Positions 1-8,833 of a stretch of 42,885 nt of DNA are shown one piece after another. Source of the DNA: an uncultured Pelagibacteraceae bacterium (lineage in GTDB: Bacteria; Pseudomonadota; Alphaproteobacteria; Pelagibacterales; Pelagibacteraceae); the NCBI GenBank assembly GCA_902520645.1, contig CABYOP010000004.1, positions 1 to 42,885 of the forward strand, in the 5' to 3' direction. The position numbers were made by a program, and so were the translations under genes. Each line of letters opens with the position of its first letter. Position 1 is the stretch's first letter. A model generated the notes under the pieces. It was not told where the DNA came from. It did no database searches and was given only the letters and a program-made list of their open reading frames with translations.

Positions 1-3
1 AGA

Positions 4-657
4 ATGGATAAAAAATTTTGGGAGCTTCATGAATATGCAAATAATGACATAACACCTTTTTTATATAAGGGAAAAGGTCAAACAAATAATAAAAAAATTT
101 ATTTTAATTTCGCTGATATCAATAGTGTTGATGGAGGTGAGGCAGGAATAGGATTTGGTTCAATATTTTTACGAAACAAATCTGTTAAAACTGACAAAAG
201 AAAAGCTGCAATTTTATTGCATGAATTACTTCATACTCAAGGAATGGGAACAAATTGTATGCCCTGGATTAAATCATCAGATCTTAAGAGCCATAGTAGT
301 CATTTAAAAAACTATGATCAAAGGACAATGTTAAATTCAGTAGATCCTAGCAGTCCTAGAATTGGAAAAATCTATGCACATAATATAGATAAGTGCCCTC
401 AATTTATGGACTCCGTTTACCTGACACCTACAAGAGAAGATCCATATGATCCTTATAAAATTTTTTGCTTATTTGAACTAGGAAAATATGAACATCCTAA
501 TTATCTATACATAATTAGAAAATTAAAAAAAGCAGGTAAATATAATTGGAGGACAAGATTTGCATCAAGTTGTAAAACAAGAAATAGTAGAAAAGATAGC
601 CAAGGTTATTATCTCTTTGGTGTTGAAGGTAATATTTTACAAAAAATTAATTATTAA
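4..657 (+). CDS. Hypothetical protein with zincin-like HExxH motif (possible metalloprotease); N-terminus may lie outside window
   Basis: ORF contains KAAILLHELLHTQGMGTNC (HExxHxxG); begins 3 nt from the window edge with an open upstream codon. Confidence 0.5.
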   Translation: MDKKFWELHEYANNDITPFLYKGKGQTNNKKIYFNFADINSVDGGEAGIGFGSIFLRNKSVKTDKRKAAILLHELLHTQGMGTNCMPWIKSSDLKSHSSHLKNYDQRTMLNSVDPSSPRIGKIYAHNIDKCPQFMDSVYLTPTREDPYDPYKIFCLFELGKYEHPNYLYIIRKLKKAGKYNWRTRFASSCKTRNSRKDSQGYYLFGVEGNILQKINY

Positions 658-665
658 TTTAGTTA

Positions 666-1433
666 ATGGAAAAAATAGAAATAATTGCAAATAAAATCTT
701 ACAAGATTACGACTTAAAAAATCCAGGGACAATTTTTAAAGAAAAAAAAAATATAAGTAATGAGGATGCGCTTCTTATCCAATCATGTGTTGCAAGATTA
801 AGACAGAAGAGAGGCGAGGAGATAATTGGTTATAAAATAGGTTGTGTTTCTAAGGATACTCAAAAGAAAATGGGGTTTACCCAACCTGCTTGCGGCTACC
901 TTTGGAAAAGTGAATTACACAATAGCCGAGTAATCTTAAATAAAAAAGATTATACAAATCCTGCTATGGAAGCAGAATTTGGAGTAATATTAAATCGTGA
1001 TATTAAACCTGATCTAGCATCTTTTGATTACATTCTACATTCTATAGAGGGGGTTTATCCTCTTATTGAAATTCATAATTTAGTCTTTTATGGAAATGAA
1101 CCATATGGAGCAGAACTTTTAGCAAATAATGCTATTCATGCAGGAATTGTATTAGGTCCTGAAACAAAAATATCATCTGAAAAGGTCGAGACTGATCTTA
1201 AACTAATTTATGATAATGAAATAATAGATACTTGGACTAATAAAATATGGCCAAATGACATGCTTTCAGAAATTGACTGGTTAATTAAAGAACAAGCAAA
1301 AAAAAATAATTATTTAAAAAAAGGAGATTTAATTTTAACTGGAGCTTATGGTTTTCCAGTTCCAATTAATGAAAAGAAATTAATTCAAGTCACATCCTCT
1401 GCTTTTGGTGATGTTAGAGCTACCTTTAATTAA
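666..1433 (+). CDS. 2-keto-4-pentenoate hydratase / fumarylacetoacetate hydrolase-like protein
   Basis: Protein resembles MhpD-type hydratases (GYKIGCVSKDTQKKMG, PAMEAEFGVIL, NDMLSEIDWLI, GDLILTGAYG). Confidence 0.75.
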   Translation: MEKIEIIANKILQDYDLKNPGTIFKEKKNISNEDALLIQSCVARLRQKRGEEIIGYKIGCVSKDTQKKMGFTQPACGYLWKSELHNSRVILNKKDYTNPAMEAEFGVILNRDIKPDLASFDYILHSIEGVYPLIEIHNLVFYGNEPYGAELLANNAIHAGIVLGPETKISSEKVETDLKLIYDNEIIDTWTNKIWPNDMLSEIDWLIKEQAKKNNYLKKGDLILTGAYGFPVPINEKKLIQVTSSAFGDVRATFN

Positions 1434-2035
1434 GGAACTAACCAATTATCCTTATTATTTTCTAAATCAAATCTGGCTCTTCGGTGACCTTTGGCTGCTA
1501 AGTACAACCATTCAATAGACTTAATTTTACACTGGATAACAGTAAAATTTTTATAACCTTCTTCACTCTGTTCTTTTGTATAATCAAAATTATCAAGCTC
1601 AGGTTTTAAACCAGAGGTTGGCTCATCAGAAACAGTACCAGGTCCATTATTAACTAAATAGCATTTTCTACTTATATGCTGAGTTTTTTCCCAAGATTGT
1701 TTTGTAATATCATTATTGTGGTTAATAATTGCTTCTACTTTTAATCTTACCTGGATTTTTAATTCTTTGTCATAAAACAAAAATGAGGCTTTGGGATTTT
1801 TTTTTAAAATATTTATTTTATCAGATCTAATATCACTATGAAATTGGACTAAATTATTATCTTCGTCTGATTTTCTTAGAACTACAATTCTACTCTCGAT
1901 GTTAGTATTATCCCCGCATGAAAAAACTGGAATTCTAAAGGGTGAACTTCTATCTTTAACTGCATTATTTAACATTGACCAAATTTTCTTTTTGATCTCA
2001 GTAAAGTCCTCGTAGTAAGGAACAGTATCAGTCAC
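1430..2035 (-). CDS. Pyridoxamine 5'-phosphate oxidase-family FMN-binding protein
   Basis: PNPOx-like pattern (SRIVVLRKSDEDNNLVQFHSDIRSDKINILKKNPKASFLFYD, C-terminal IEWLYLAAKGHRRARF). Confidence 0.75.
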   Translation of the reverse strand: MTDTVPYYEDFTEIKKKIWSMLNNAVKDRSSPFRIPVFSCGDNTNIESRIVVLRKSDEDNNLVQFHSDIRSDKINILKKNPKASFLFYDKELKIQVRLKVEAIINHNNDITKQSWEKTQHISRKCYLVNNGPGTVSDEPTSGLKPELDNFDYTKEQSEEGYKNFTVIQCKIKSIEWLYLAAKGHRRARFDLENNKDNWLVP

Positions 2036-2038
2036 AGA

Positions 2039-2914
2039 TTATTTTTTCTTTTTTAAAAGAGCTATCAAGCTAGAACTATCCCAACGATTACCACCCATTT
2101 CTTGAACTTTGGCATAATAACCATCTACAATCTCTGTTACAGGAACTGGAGAGCCATTTCTTTTTGCCTCTTCAATTACAATTGCTAGATCTTTTCTCAT
2201 CCAATCAACAGCAAAACCATAATCAAATTTATCATCAGTCATAGTTCGATATCTATTTTCCATTTGCCAAGATTGAGCTGCACCTTTTGATATAGTTTCC
2301 ATAACAATATCCATGTCTAATCCAGCGTTAATCCCAAAGTTAATAGCTTCTGATAAACCTTGAACAGCTCCAGCTATACACATTTGGTTCATCATTTTAG
2401 TAAGTTGACCACTACCAGAAGGACCAATTAATTTTACTTTTTGACTGTAACAATCAATTACCGGTTCTGCTTTTTTAAAAATATTTTCGTCACCACCAAC
2501 CATAACGGTTAATTTTCCGCCTTCAGCTCCTGCTTGACCACCAGAAATAGGTGCGTCTAAAAAATCAAAACCTTTATCTTTTGCAGCTTTGTAAAGTTCT
2601 CTTGAAATTTCTGCTGATACAGTTGAATTATCAATATAAACACAACCTTTTTTAGCTGTATTAAATAATCCATTTTCTCCTAATGAAACTTCTCTGAGAT
2701 CATTATCGTTTCCTACACATGTAAAAACAAAGTCTGCTCCATCAACAGCTTCAGCAGGGGTATTAGCCATTTTACCTTTGTATTCACCAATCCATTTTTC
2801 AGCTTTTGATTTAGTTCTGTTAAAAACAGTTACATTGTGTCCGGCTTTTGATATATATCCAGCCATAGGGTAGCCCATAACCCCAAGACCTATGAAAGCA
2901 ACATTACAAGTCAT
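2039..2914 (-). CDS. 3-hydroxyisobutyrate dehydrogenase / 2-hydroxy-3-oxopropionate reductase family NAD(P)-dependent oxidoreductase
   Basis: N-terminal Rossmann FIGLGVMGYPMAGYISKAGHNVTVFNRT; DAPISGGQAGAEGGKLTVMVGG signature. Confidence 0.9.
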   Translation of the reverse strand: MTCNVAFIGLGVMGYPMAGYISKAGHNVTVFNRTKSKAEKWIGEYKGKMANTPAEAVDGADFVFTCVGNDNDLREVSLGENGLFNTAKKGCVYIDNSTVSAEISRELYKAAKDKGFDFLDAPISGGQAGAEGGKLTVMVGGDENIFKKAEPVIDCYSQKVKLIGPSGSGQLTKMMNQMCIAGAVQGLSEAINFGINAGLDMDIVMETISKGAAQSWQMENRYRTMTDDKFDYGFAVDWMRKDLAIVIEEAKRNGSPVPVTEIVDGYYAKVQEMGGNRWDSSSLIALLKKKK

Positions 2915-2925
2915 AATTTTTATCT

Positions 2926-4131
2926 ATGTTTAAAAGTTTAAGTTTAAAAGTAATTATATTTGGTTTTATTTTTACATTTTTTTCTAGTTTTGGACAGAGT
3001 TTTTTTCTTGGGATGTTTAATTCTAGTATAAGAGAAGCATTATCAATTTCGCATGGACAATTTGGCTCAATTTATGCCTCTGCAACTTTATTAAGTAGCA
3101 TTGTTTTAGTTTGGATAGGAAAAAAAATAGACGATATAAATATTTTTAAATTCGCATCTTATGTAATTATATTTTTATCTGTGTCATGCTTTATATTTTC
3201 TAAAATATCTTCCGTAATTTTTTTATTTATAGGAATTTTTTTAATGCGTTTAGCCGGTCAAGGATTGACCACTCATACCGCAACCACAACTATATCTCGT
3301 TTTTTTGAAAAAAATAGAGGAAGAGCTTTAAGCATTGGTTGGTTAGGATTGTCTTTAGCAGAATTTATATTACCAGTTTTAATTGTTTTTTTATTGACAT
3401 TTATTGAATGGAGAAATCTATGGGTATCAATATCAATTCTTGTAATTATAATATTACCAATTGTAACTTACACTTTAGTAAGAGAAGTTAAATTAGACAC
3501 TAGAGAAGACTCTAATAATATAAAAAGTTTAAAAGAAATCAGACAGTGGAAAAGAATAGAGGTTTTGAAAGATTATAGATTTTATATAATCTGTATGACA
3601 ATGTTAGCAATGCCATGGATTGCAACTGGTTCATTTGTTTATCAATCTTTTATTACAACTTCAAAAGGATGGGGGCCATACATAATTGCCCAGTCATTTA
3701 TGGTATATTCAATTTTTTCTGTGATTACTTTATTTGTCTCTGGTTTCTTGATTGATAAATTCACTAGTAGAAAATTATTAATCTATATGAATGTTCCACT
3801 ATTTTTTGCAACGATTGTATTGTTTTATTTTGACTCGCCAATTTCATCTTTTTTCTTTTTAGGTTTGGTAGGTATTTCTAATGGTCTTGCAAATGTATTA
3901 GGTTCTTCAACATGGGCTGAAATTTATGGGGTTAAATTTATTGGATCAATAAAGGCGTTAACAACCGCTCTAATGGTATTTTCAACTGCTTTTGGTACGG
4001 CTTTATTTGGAATTTTGATAGATATTAACTTTACAATAGAGCAAATTGCTATTGTTTCAGGTGCTTATATTTTGCTTTCAATAATTCTTCTTTATTTAGT
4101 AAGAAACAAGTTAAACCCTACATATATATAA
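2926..4131 (+). CDS. Major facilitator superfamily transporter
   Basis: About 12 hydrophobic segments, MFS layout with GIFLMRLAGQGL and central charged loop. Confidence 0.8.
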   Translation: MFKSLSLKVIIFGFIFTFFSSFGQSFFLGMFNSSIREALSISHGQFGSIYASATLLSSIVLVWIGKKIDDINIFKFASYVIIFLSVSCFIFSKISSVIFLFIGIFLMRLAGQGLTTHTATTTISRFFEKNRGRALSIGWLGLSLAEFILPVLIVFLLTFIEWRNLWVSISILVIIILPIVTYTLVREVKLDTREDSNNIKSLKEIRQWKRIEVLKDYRFYIICMTMLAMPWIATGSFVYQSFITTSKGWGPYIIAQSFMVYSIFSVITLFVSGFLIDKFTSRKLLIYMNVPLFFATIVLFYFDSPISSFFFLGLVGISNGLANVLGSSTWAEIYGVKFIGSIKALTTALMVFSTAFGTALFGILIDINFTIEQIAIVSGAYILLSIILLYLVRNKLNPTYI

Positions 4132-4139
4132 AATACTCC

Positions 4140-4168
4140 TTGATTTTTTAAGTTTCACTGTGTAGATA
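4140..4168 (+). promoter_or_regulatory. Candidate sigma70 promoter of rpoZ
   Basis: TTGATT (4140-4145), 17-nt spacer, TAGATA (4163-4168); predicted +1 falls at the rpoZ ATG. Confidence 0.5.
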
Positions 4169-4174
4169 CTCCGC

Positions 4175-4696
4175 ATGGCAAGAGTAACCGTAGAAGATTG
4201 TATAGATAAAGTAGATAGTCCCTATGAATTAGTATTAGTAGCTAAAGAAAGAGCTACTCAATTAAATGCTGGTCTAGAACCAACAATTGATAGAGATAAT
4301 GATAAAAATACAGTTATTTCGTTAAGAGAAATTGCAGAAGAAAAAATTCAAGTATCTGATTTAACTGACAGTGCAGTTTATAAGCTTAGAAAACATGTTG
4401 AACAAGTTGATGACACTGCAGAGGATGACGAAGATATAGGTGATGATTTTGAAAATTTATACAAAGGTGAGATTTCTAAAAGTGGAACACCAATTCTTCC
4501 ATCAAAAAGAGCAAGAAAAACTCCAGAAAAAATTCAAGTTACAAAAGAAGATTTAGCAGAATTATCTGAAACTGCTAAAGCTGATATTGATAGTTCAGTT
4601 GGTGAAGAAACTATGAATGAAGAAGGCGAAGTATCGTTAGACGAAGTTTCAAATAGTGAAGAGCCAACTCAAGAAAACGATCAAGAAGATCAATAA
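4175..4696 (+). CDS. rpoZ: DNA-directed RNA polymerase omega subunit with long acidic C-terminal extension
   Basis: [33 protein letters not shown] is the RpoZ N-terminal signature; 173 aa with an acidic tail. Confidence 0.92.
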   Translation: MARVTVEDCIDKVDSPYELVLVAKERATQLNAGLEPTIDRDNDKNTVISLREIAEEKIQVSDLTDSAVYKLRKHVEQVDDTAEDDEDIGDDFENLYKGEISKSGTPILPSKRARKTPEKIQVTKEDLAELSETAKADIDSSVGEETMNEEGEVSLDEVSNSEEPTQENDQEDQ

Positions 4697-4699
4697 ATT

Positions 4700-5845
4700 T
4701 TAATTTATAAATTCTTTAATTATTTTTTCTCTGTGTTCATCTAGATCTGGGATGTCACCTCTTTTATCAGGATCATGATAAGTAGACATTTTGATTGGAT
4801 TTCCTGCTAATTTGAAATCTCCAATTACTTTGTGATAAGCCTTTACAATCATATTTCTTGCTTCAACTTGTGGATTTTCAACCGCTTCTTTAATATTAAA
4901 TATAGGACCACAAGGAATTTTATCTTTTTCCATTTGACTAACCCATTCATTTGTTGATTTAGTAGAAAGCTTATTTTCAAGAATTGTTTTAAGTTCATCC
5001 ATATTTTTTGCCCTAGAAGAATTTGAACTAAATTTTTCATCAGTAAACATTTCAGGAACTTTTAAAATATTACAAAGCTTTTCAAATAATTTATCATTAC
5101 CAGCAGCAATAATTATGTGGCTGTCCTTAGTTTTAAATGCTTCAAATGGAGCTATAGAAGGGTGCCTTGAGCCCATTGGTTTAGGTATTTCATTTTTAGA
5201 CAAATATCTTGCTATTGCATTTTCTAGAATTGCAATTTGACAATCAAGCATGGAAACATCTATATACATTCCTTTACCTGTTTTTTGTCTATCATATAAA
5301 GCTGCATTGATACCTATTGCTGTGAACAAGCCAGCTGTAATATCACCAATTGAAGTACCAACTCTTGTAGGTTCTGAATTTGGTTGACCTGTTACACTCA
5401 TTAGTCCACCCATTCCTTGCACCACCATATCATAAGCAGGTAATTCTTTTAAAGGACCAGTTTGTCCAAAACCTGATGCTGAAGCATAAATTAATTTAGG
5501 AAACTTTTTACTAACTTCTTCCCAGCCGTATCCCCATTTTTTTAAAGTGCCTGGTTTAAAATTTTCAACTAAGATATCTGCTTTTGATAAAATTTTATCA
5601 AATATTTTTTTGTCATCTGAATTTTTTAAATTTAGAGCTATGCTTTCTTTTCCTCTGTTAAGAGACATAAAGTAAGCTGAGTAATCTTCAACAAATGGAC
5701 CAAATTTTCTTGAGTCATCACCAATTTCAGGAGCTTCAACTTTTATTACCCTTGCACCTAAATCTGATAAAATCATTGTGCAATATGGTCCAACCAAAAC
5801 TCTTGTTAAATCAACTACCAATAAGTTTTTAAGTGGTCCATCCAT
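4700..5845 (-). CDS. CaiB/BaiF-family (class III) CoA-transferase
   Basis: MDGPLKNLLVVDLTRVLVGPYCTMILSDLGARVIKVEAPEIGDDSRKFGPF and LVENFKPGTLKKWGYGWE family signatures. Confidence 0.93.
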   Translation of the reverse strand: MDGPLKNLLVVDLTRVLVGPYCTMILSDLGARVIKVEAPEIGDDSRKFGPFVEDYSAYFMSLNRGKESIALNLKNSDDKKIFDKILSKADILVENFKPGTLKKWGYGWEEVSKKFPKLIYASASGFGQTGPLKELPAYDMVVQGMGGLMSVTGQPNSEPTRVGTSIGDITAGLFTAIGINAALYDRQKTGKGMYIDVSMLDCQIAILENAIARYLSKNEIPKPMGSRHPSIAPFEAFKTKDSHIIIAAGNDKLFEKLCNILKVPEMFTDEKFSSNSSRAKNMDELKTILENKLSTKSTNEWVSQMEKDKIPCGPIFNIKEAVENPQVEARNMIVKAYHKVIGDFKLAGNPIKMSTYHDPDKRGDIPDLDEHREKIIKEFIN

Positions 5846-5881
5846 AATAAGTATTAAAAATTAATTGTACTTTTTGTTAAC

Positions 5882-5910
5882 TTGACTCTTAGTGATATCT
5901 TCATTTTAAT
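5882..5910 (+). promoter_or_regulatory. Candidate sigma70 promoter of dctP
   Basis: TTGACT (5882-5887), 17-nt spacer, TTTAAT (5905-5910); GAGGGAG Shine-Dalgarno just before the ATG at 5946. Confidence 0.5.
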
Positions 5911-5945
5911 ACAACTATCATAAATAACAATAGAGGGAGAATTAA

Positions 5946-6956
5946 ATGTTAAAAAAAATATCTTTATGTTTAACTTCATTTGTTCTTGCGTTCACTTTAA
6001 TTGGTTCTGCTTATGCTGTAACTTTAAAAGCAAGTCACCAATGGCCAGGAACTCCAAGAGCTGACGGTTCATTTGACCCAAGACACGAAATGGTTCAAAT
6101 AATTGCAGATGAAGTAAAAAAAGCAAATGTTGGAATAGATATAAGAATCTACCCAGCTAAATCTTTATACAAACCAAAAGAACAGTGGAAGCCAATGACA
6201 ACTGGTCAGTTGGATATTTCTGCTTTCCCTTTGGCTTATGCATCAAAATTCCATCCAGAATTTGATGCTACTTTAATGCCGGGTACTGTAAAAAATCATG
6301 ATCACGCATTAAGATTTAATAAAGGTCCTATGATGACTGAAATTAAAAGAATTATAACTGATGCAGGTGTAGTAGTTTTATCTGATGCTTGGTTAGGAGG
6401 TGGATTTGCCTCTAAGTCTCAATGTATCAAAAATCCAAGCGATGCAAAAGGACAGGTTATGAGAGCCGCAGGAAAAGCGTTTAACCAAATGTTAGAAGCA
6501 GCTGGTGCAGGTATCCAAAGTATGCCTTCATCTGAAATTTATACTGGTCTTCAAACAGGTGTATTAACTGGTGCGAATACTAGTTCAGGAAGTTTTGTAA
6601 GTTATAAAATTTATGAGCAAGTAACTTGTGCAACACCTCCAGGAAAATTTGGATTATGGTTTATGTATGAACCAATTCTAATGTCTAAAAAATCATATGA
6701 TGCTTTAAATTCAAAACAACAAAAAGCACTTATGGCTGCTGGTAAAGTAGCTGAAAAATATATGACAGCTCAAGTTGAGAATTTAGATAAAAAGTTTGAG
6801 GATGCATATAAAGCTGCAGGTGTTAAATTAGTCTACATGGATGAGAAAGATCATGCTGCATGGGTAGAGATTGCAAAGAAATCTTCTCATAAAGCTTTTG
6901 CTGAAAAAGTTCCAGGTGGAGATAAACTAATGGAAATGGCTTTGGCAGTTAAATAA
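5946..6956 (+). CDS. dctP: TRAP transporter substrate-binding protein (DctP family)
   Basis: Signal peptide MLKKISLCLTSFVLAFTLIGSAYA; DctP-like mature protein; followed by DctQ and DctM. Confidence 0.92.
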   Translation: MLKKISLCLTSFVLAFTLIGSAYAVTLKASHQWPGTPRADGSFDPRHEMVQIIADEVKKANVGIDIRIYPAKSLYKPKEQWKPMTTGQLDISAFPLAYASKFHPEFDATLMPGTVKNHDHALRFNKGPMMTEIKRIITDAGVVVLSDAWLGGGFASKSQCIKNPSDAKGQVMRAAGKAFNQMLEAAGAGIQSMPSSEIYTGLQTGVLTGANTSSGSFVSYKIYEQVTCATPPGKFGLWFMYEPILMSKKSYDALNSKQQKALMAAGKVAEKYMTAQVENLDKKFEDAYKAAGVKLVYMDEKDHAAWVEIAKKSSHKAFAEKVPGGDKLMEMALAVK

Positions 6957-6970
6957 AGTAATATATAAAG

Positions 6971-7008
6971 AACCCCTATTTATCAAAAATAAGTAGGGGT
7001 TTTTTTTT
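6971..7008 (+). terminator. Rho-independent terminator between dctP and dctQ, abutting the dctQ start codon
   Basis: AACCCCTATTTAT-caaaa-ATAAGTAGGGGTT (13-bp stem with one G-U pair) followed by a T tract to 7008; ATG at 7009. Confidence 0.88.
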
Positions 7009-7497
7009 ATGAAAAATAAATATTTAAAATTTTGTGATTTTACAGCTAAAGCTTGCGGAGCGTTTGCTGTTTTAGCTTTACTTTTATCAATTTTGGTAAT
7101 TGTTGAATTAGTATTTGAGAGGTATTTCTTTCAAAGAGCAATAACTTGGCAAACAGAGCTAGTAACAATGTTGTTAGTTGCATCTACTTTCATTGGCAGC
7201 GCTTATGTTTTAAGTGAAAAAGCACATGTTAGTATGGAGTGGATATATGACTTTTTGTCCTCAAAAAATGTTCTAAGATTAAAAATTTTTACTTCTTTAT
7301 TAAGTTTATTATTTTTTTTAATTCTATTTTATTTTGGTTTCCTAATGGTTGAAGAAGCATTTACTAAAAATTACTCAACTGGTACAGTTTGGGATCCTCC
7401 ACTATGGATACCTTATTCATCAATGATGATTGGAGCTATTTTAATGATACTTCAGTACATTGCAGAAATTATAAAGTTAACCGACGAGGCAGGCTAA
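7009..7497 (+). CDS. dctQ: TRAP transporter small permease (DctQ family)
   Basis: Small four-helix membrane protein between DctP and DctM; TWQTELVTMLLVASTFIGSAYVLSEKAHVSMEW. Confidence 0.92.
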   Translation: MKNKYLKFCDFTAKACGAFAVLALLLSILVIVELVFERYFFQRAITWQTELVTMLLVASTFIGSAYVLSEKAHVSMEWIYDFLSSKNVLRLKIFTSLLSLLFFLILFYFGFLMVEEAFTKNYSTGTVWDPPLWIPYSSMMIGAILMILQYIAEIIKLTDEAG

Positions 7498-7501
7498 AAA
7501 A

Positions 7502-8833
7502 ATGGACCCACTAATAATAGCTATAATTGTTGCAGTTTTTACTTTAATAGTTCTTTTTTCAGGAATTCCAATAGCATTTGGTTTAAGCTTTGTATCAATA
7601 GTTCTCTTAGTATCATTTGAAGGTTTTCAAATGCTAGACGTTTTTGCAGAAACGTTTTATGCAGGACTAAATTCATTTGTCTTACTTTCGATACCAATGT
7701 TCATTTTAATGGGTATGGCAGTAGCCAATTCTCCTGCTGGAAAAGATTTATATACTGGTTTAGATAGATGGTTGTGGAGGCTTCCAGGTGGTTTAGTTAT
7801 TTCTAATATTGGCGCTTGTTCAATTTTTGCAGCTTTAAGTGGATCTAGTCCAGCTACATGTGCTGCGATTGGGACAATGGGAATACCTGAGATGAGAAAA
7901 AGAGGTTACTCTGATCAAATTGCTACAGGCACTATTGCAGCAGGTGGCACATTGGGAGTTCTAATACCTCCAAGTATAGTTTTAATAGTTTATGGAATTG
8001 CAACTGGTACCTCAATTGGAAGATTATTCTTATGTGGGCTAGTACCTGGTTTTATGTTAGCAGGTATGTTTGCAATATGGGCTCTTATTCATAGCTACTT
8101 TATTGATAAAGATGCAGCTAAGGCTTTAAGGAATAGGACACCTCCAACGTTAAGAGAAAAACTTGAAGTATTACCTAGAGTACTTCCATTCTTAGCAATA
8201 ATAGCAGGTGTTTTGTATGTATTATATGGTGGTGTAGCAACTCCATCAGAGGCATCTGGTGTTGGAGCATTCTTAGTTTTTGTATTAATCGCTATAGTTT
8301 ACAAAATTTATCAACCAAAAAAAATATGGAATATTGTTAAAGTTTCAATGAAAGAAAGTGTAATGATAATGTTTATCATTGCAGCTTCTTATCTTTTTGC
8401 ATTTACACTCTCACAACTTTATGTAACTCAGTCTTTAGCCCAGAGCATGGTTGAACTAAGTTCAAACAAATGGGTTGTATTTCTTTTAATAAATATATTT
8501 CTTCTTATAGCTGGTTTCTTTTTACCTCCAGTAGCAGTTATCGTTATGACTTCTGCTATATTATTACCAGTAATTACTACGTTAGGTTTTGACCCATATT
8601 GGTTTGCAATTGTGTTTACAATTAACATGGAGATAGGATTAATAACTCCACCAGTTGGATTAAATCTTTACATAATAAAAGGCATTACCCCAGATGTAAG
8701 TTTGTCAGAAATTTTAAAAGGCTCTATACCATTTATGATCATAATGGCGTTAGCAATTTTAATTTTGTGTATCTTTCCAGAGATAGTTACATGGCTTCCT
8801 GATAAAATAATGGGTAAACCTCTTGGATATTAA
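7502..8833 (+). CDS. dctM: TRAP transporter large permease (DctM family)
   Basis: IPMFILMGMAVANS, ALSGSSPATCAAIGTMGIPEMRKRGY, GTLGVLIPPSIVLIVYG, ITPPVGLNLYI. Confidence 0.96.
   Translation: MDPLIIAIIVAVFTLIVLFSGIPIAFGLSFVSIVLLVSFEGFQMLDVFAETFYAGLNSFVLLSIPMFILMGMAVANSPAGKDLYTGLDRWLWRLPGGLVISNIGACSIFAALSGSSPATCAAIGTMGIPEMRKRGYSDQIATGTIAAGGTLGVLIPPSIVLIVYGIATGTSIGRLFLCGLVPGFMLAGMFAIWALIHSYFIDKDAAKALRNRTPPTLREKLEVLPRVLPFLAIIAGVLYVLYGGVATPSEASGVGAFLVFVLIAIVYKIYQPKKIWNIVKVSMKESVMIMFIIAASYLFAFTLSQLYVTQSLAQSMVELSSNKWVVFLLINIFLLIAGFFLPPVAVIVMTSAILLPVITTLGFDPYWFAIVFTINMEIGLITPPVGLNLYIIKGITPDVSLSEILKGSIPFMIIMALAILILCIFPEIVTWLPDKIMGKPLGY

Noticed and set aside
4849-5040. Short minus-strand ORF in another frame of the CoA-transferase gene
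   Set aside because: Out-of-frame shadow ORF. Other 60-80 aa tracked ORFs inside known genes (8428-8628, 8842-9066, 10959-11201, 16045-16233, 17641-17829, 22849-23031, 23779-23979, 24057-24245, 24429-24611, 24891-25160, 28884-29114, 33104-33331, 35038-35259, 37025-37273, 39042-39296, 39879-40085, 42583-42810) were rejected similarly.
5846-5945. Possible riboswitch in the dctP leader
   Set aside because: Contains a good promoter and Shine-Dalgarno, but the predicted leader is only about 30 nt with no visible aptamer-like helices.
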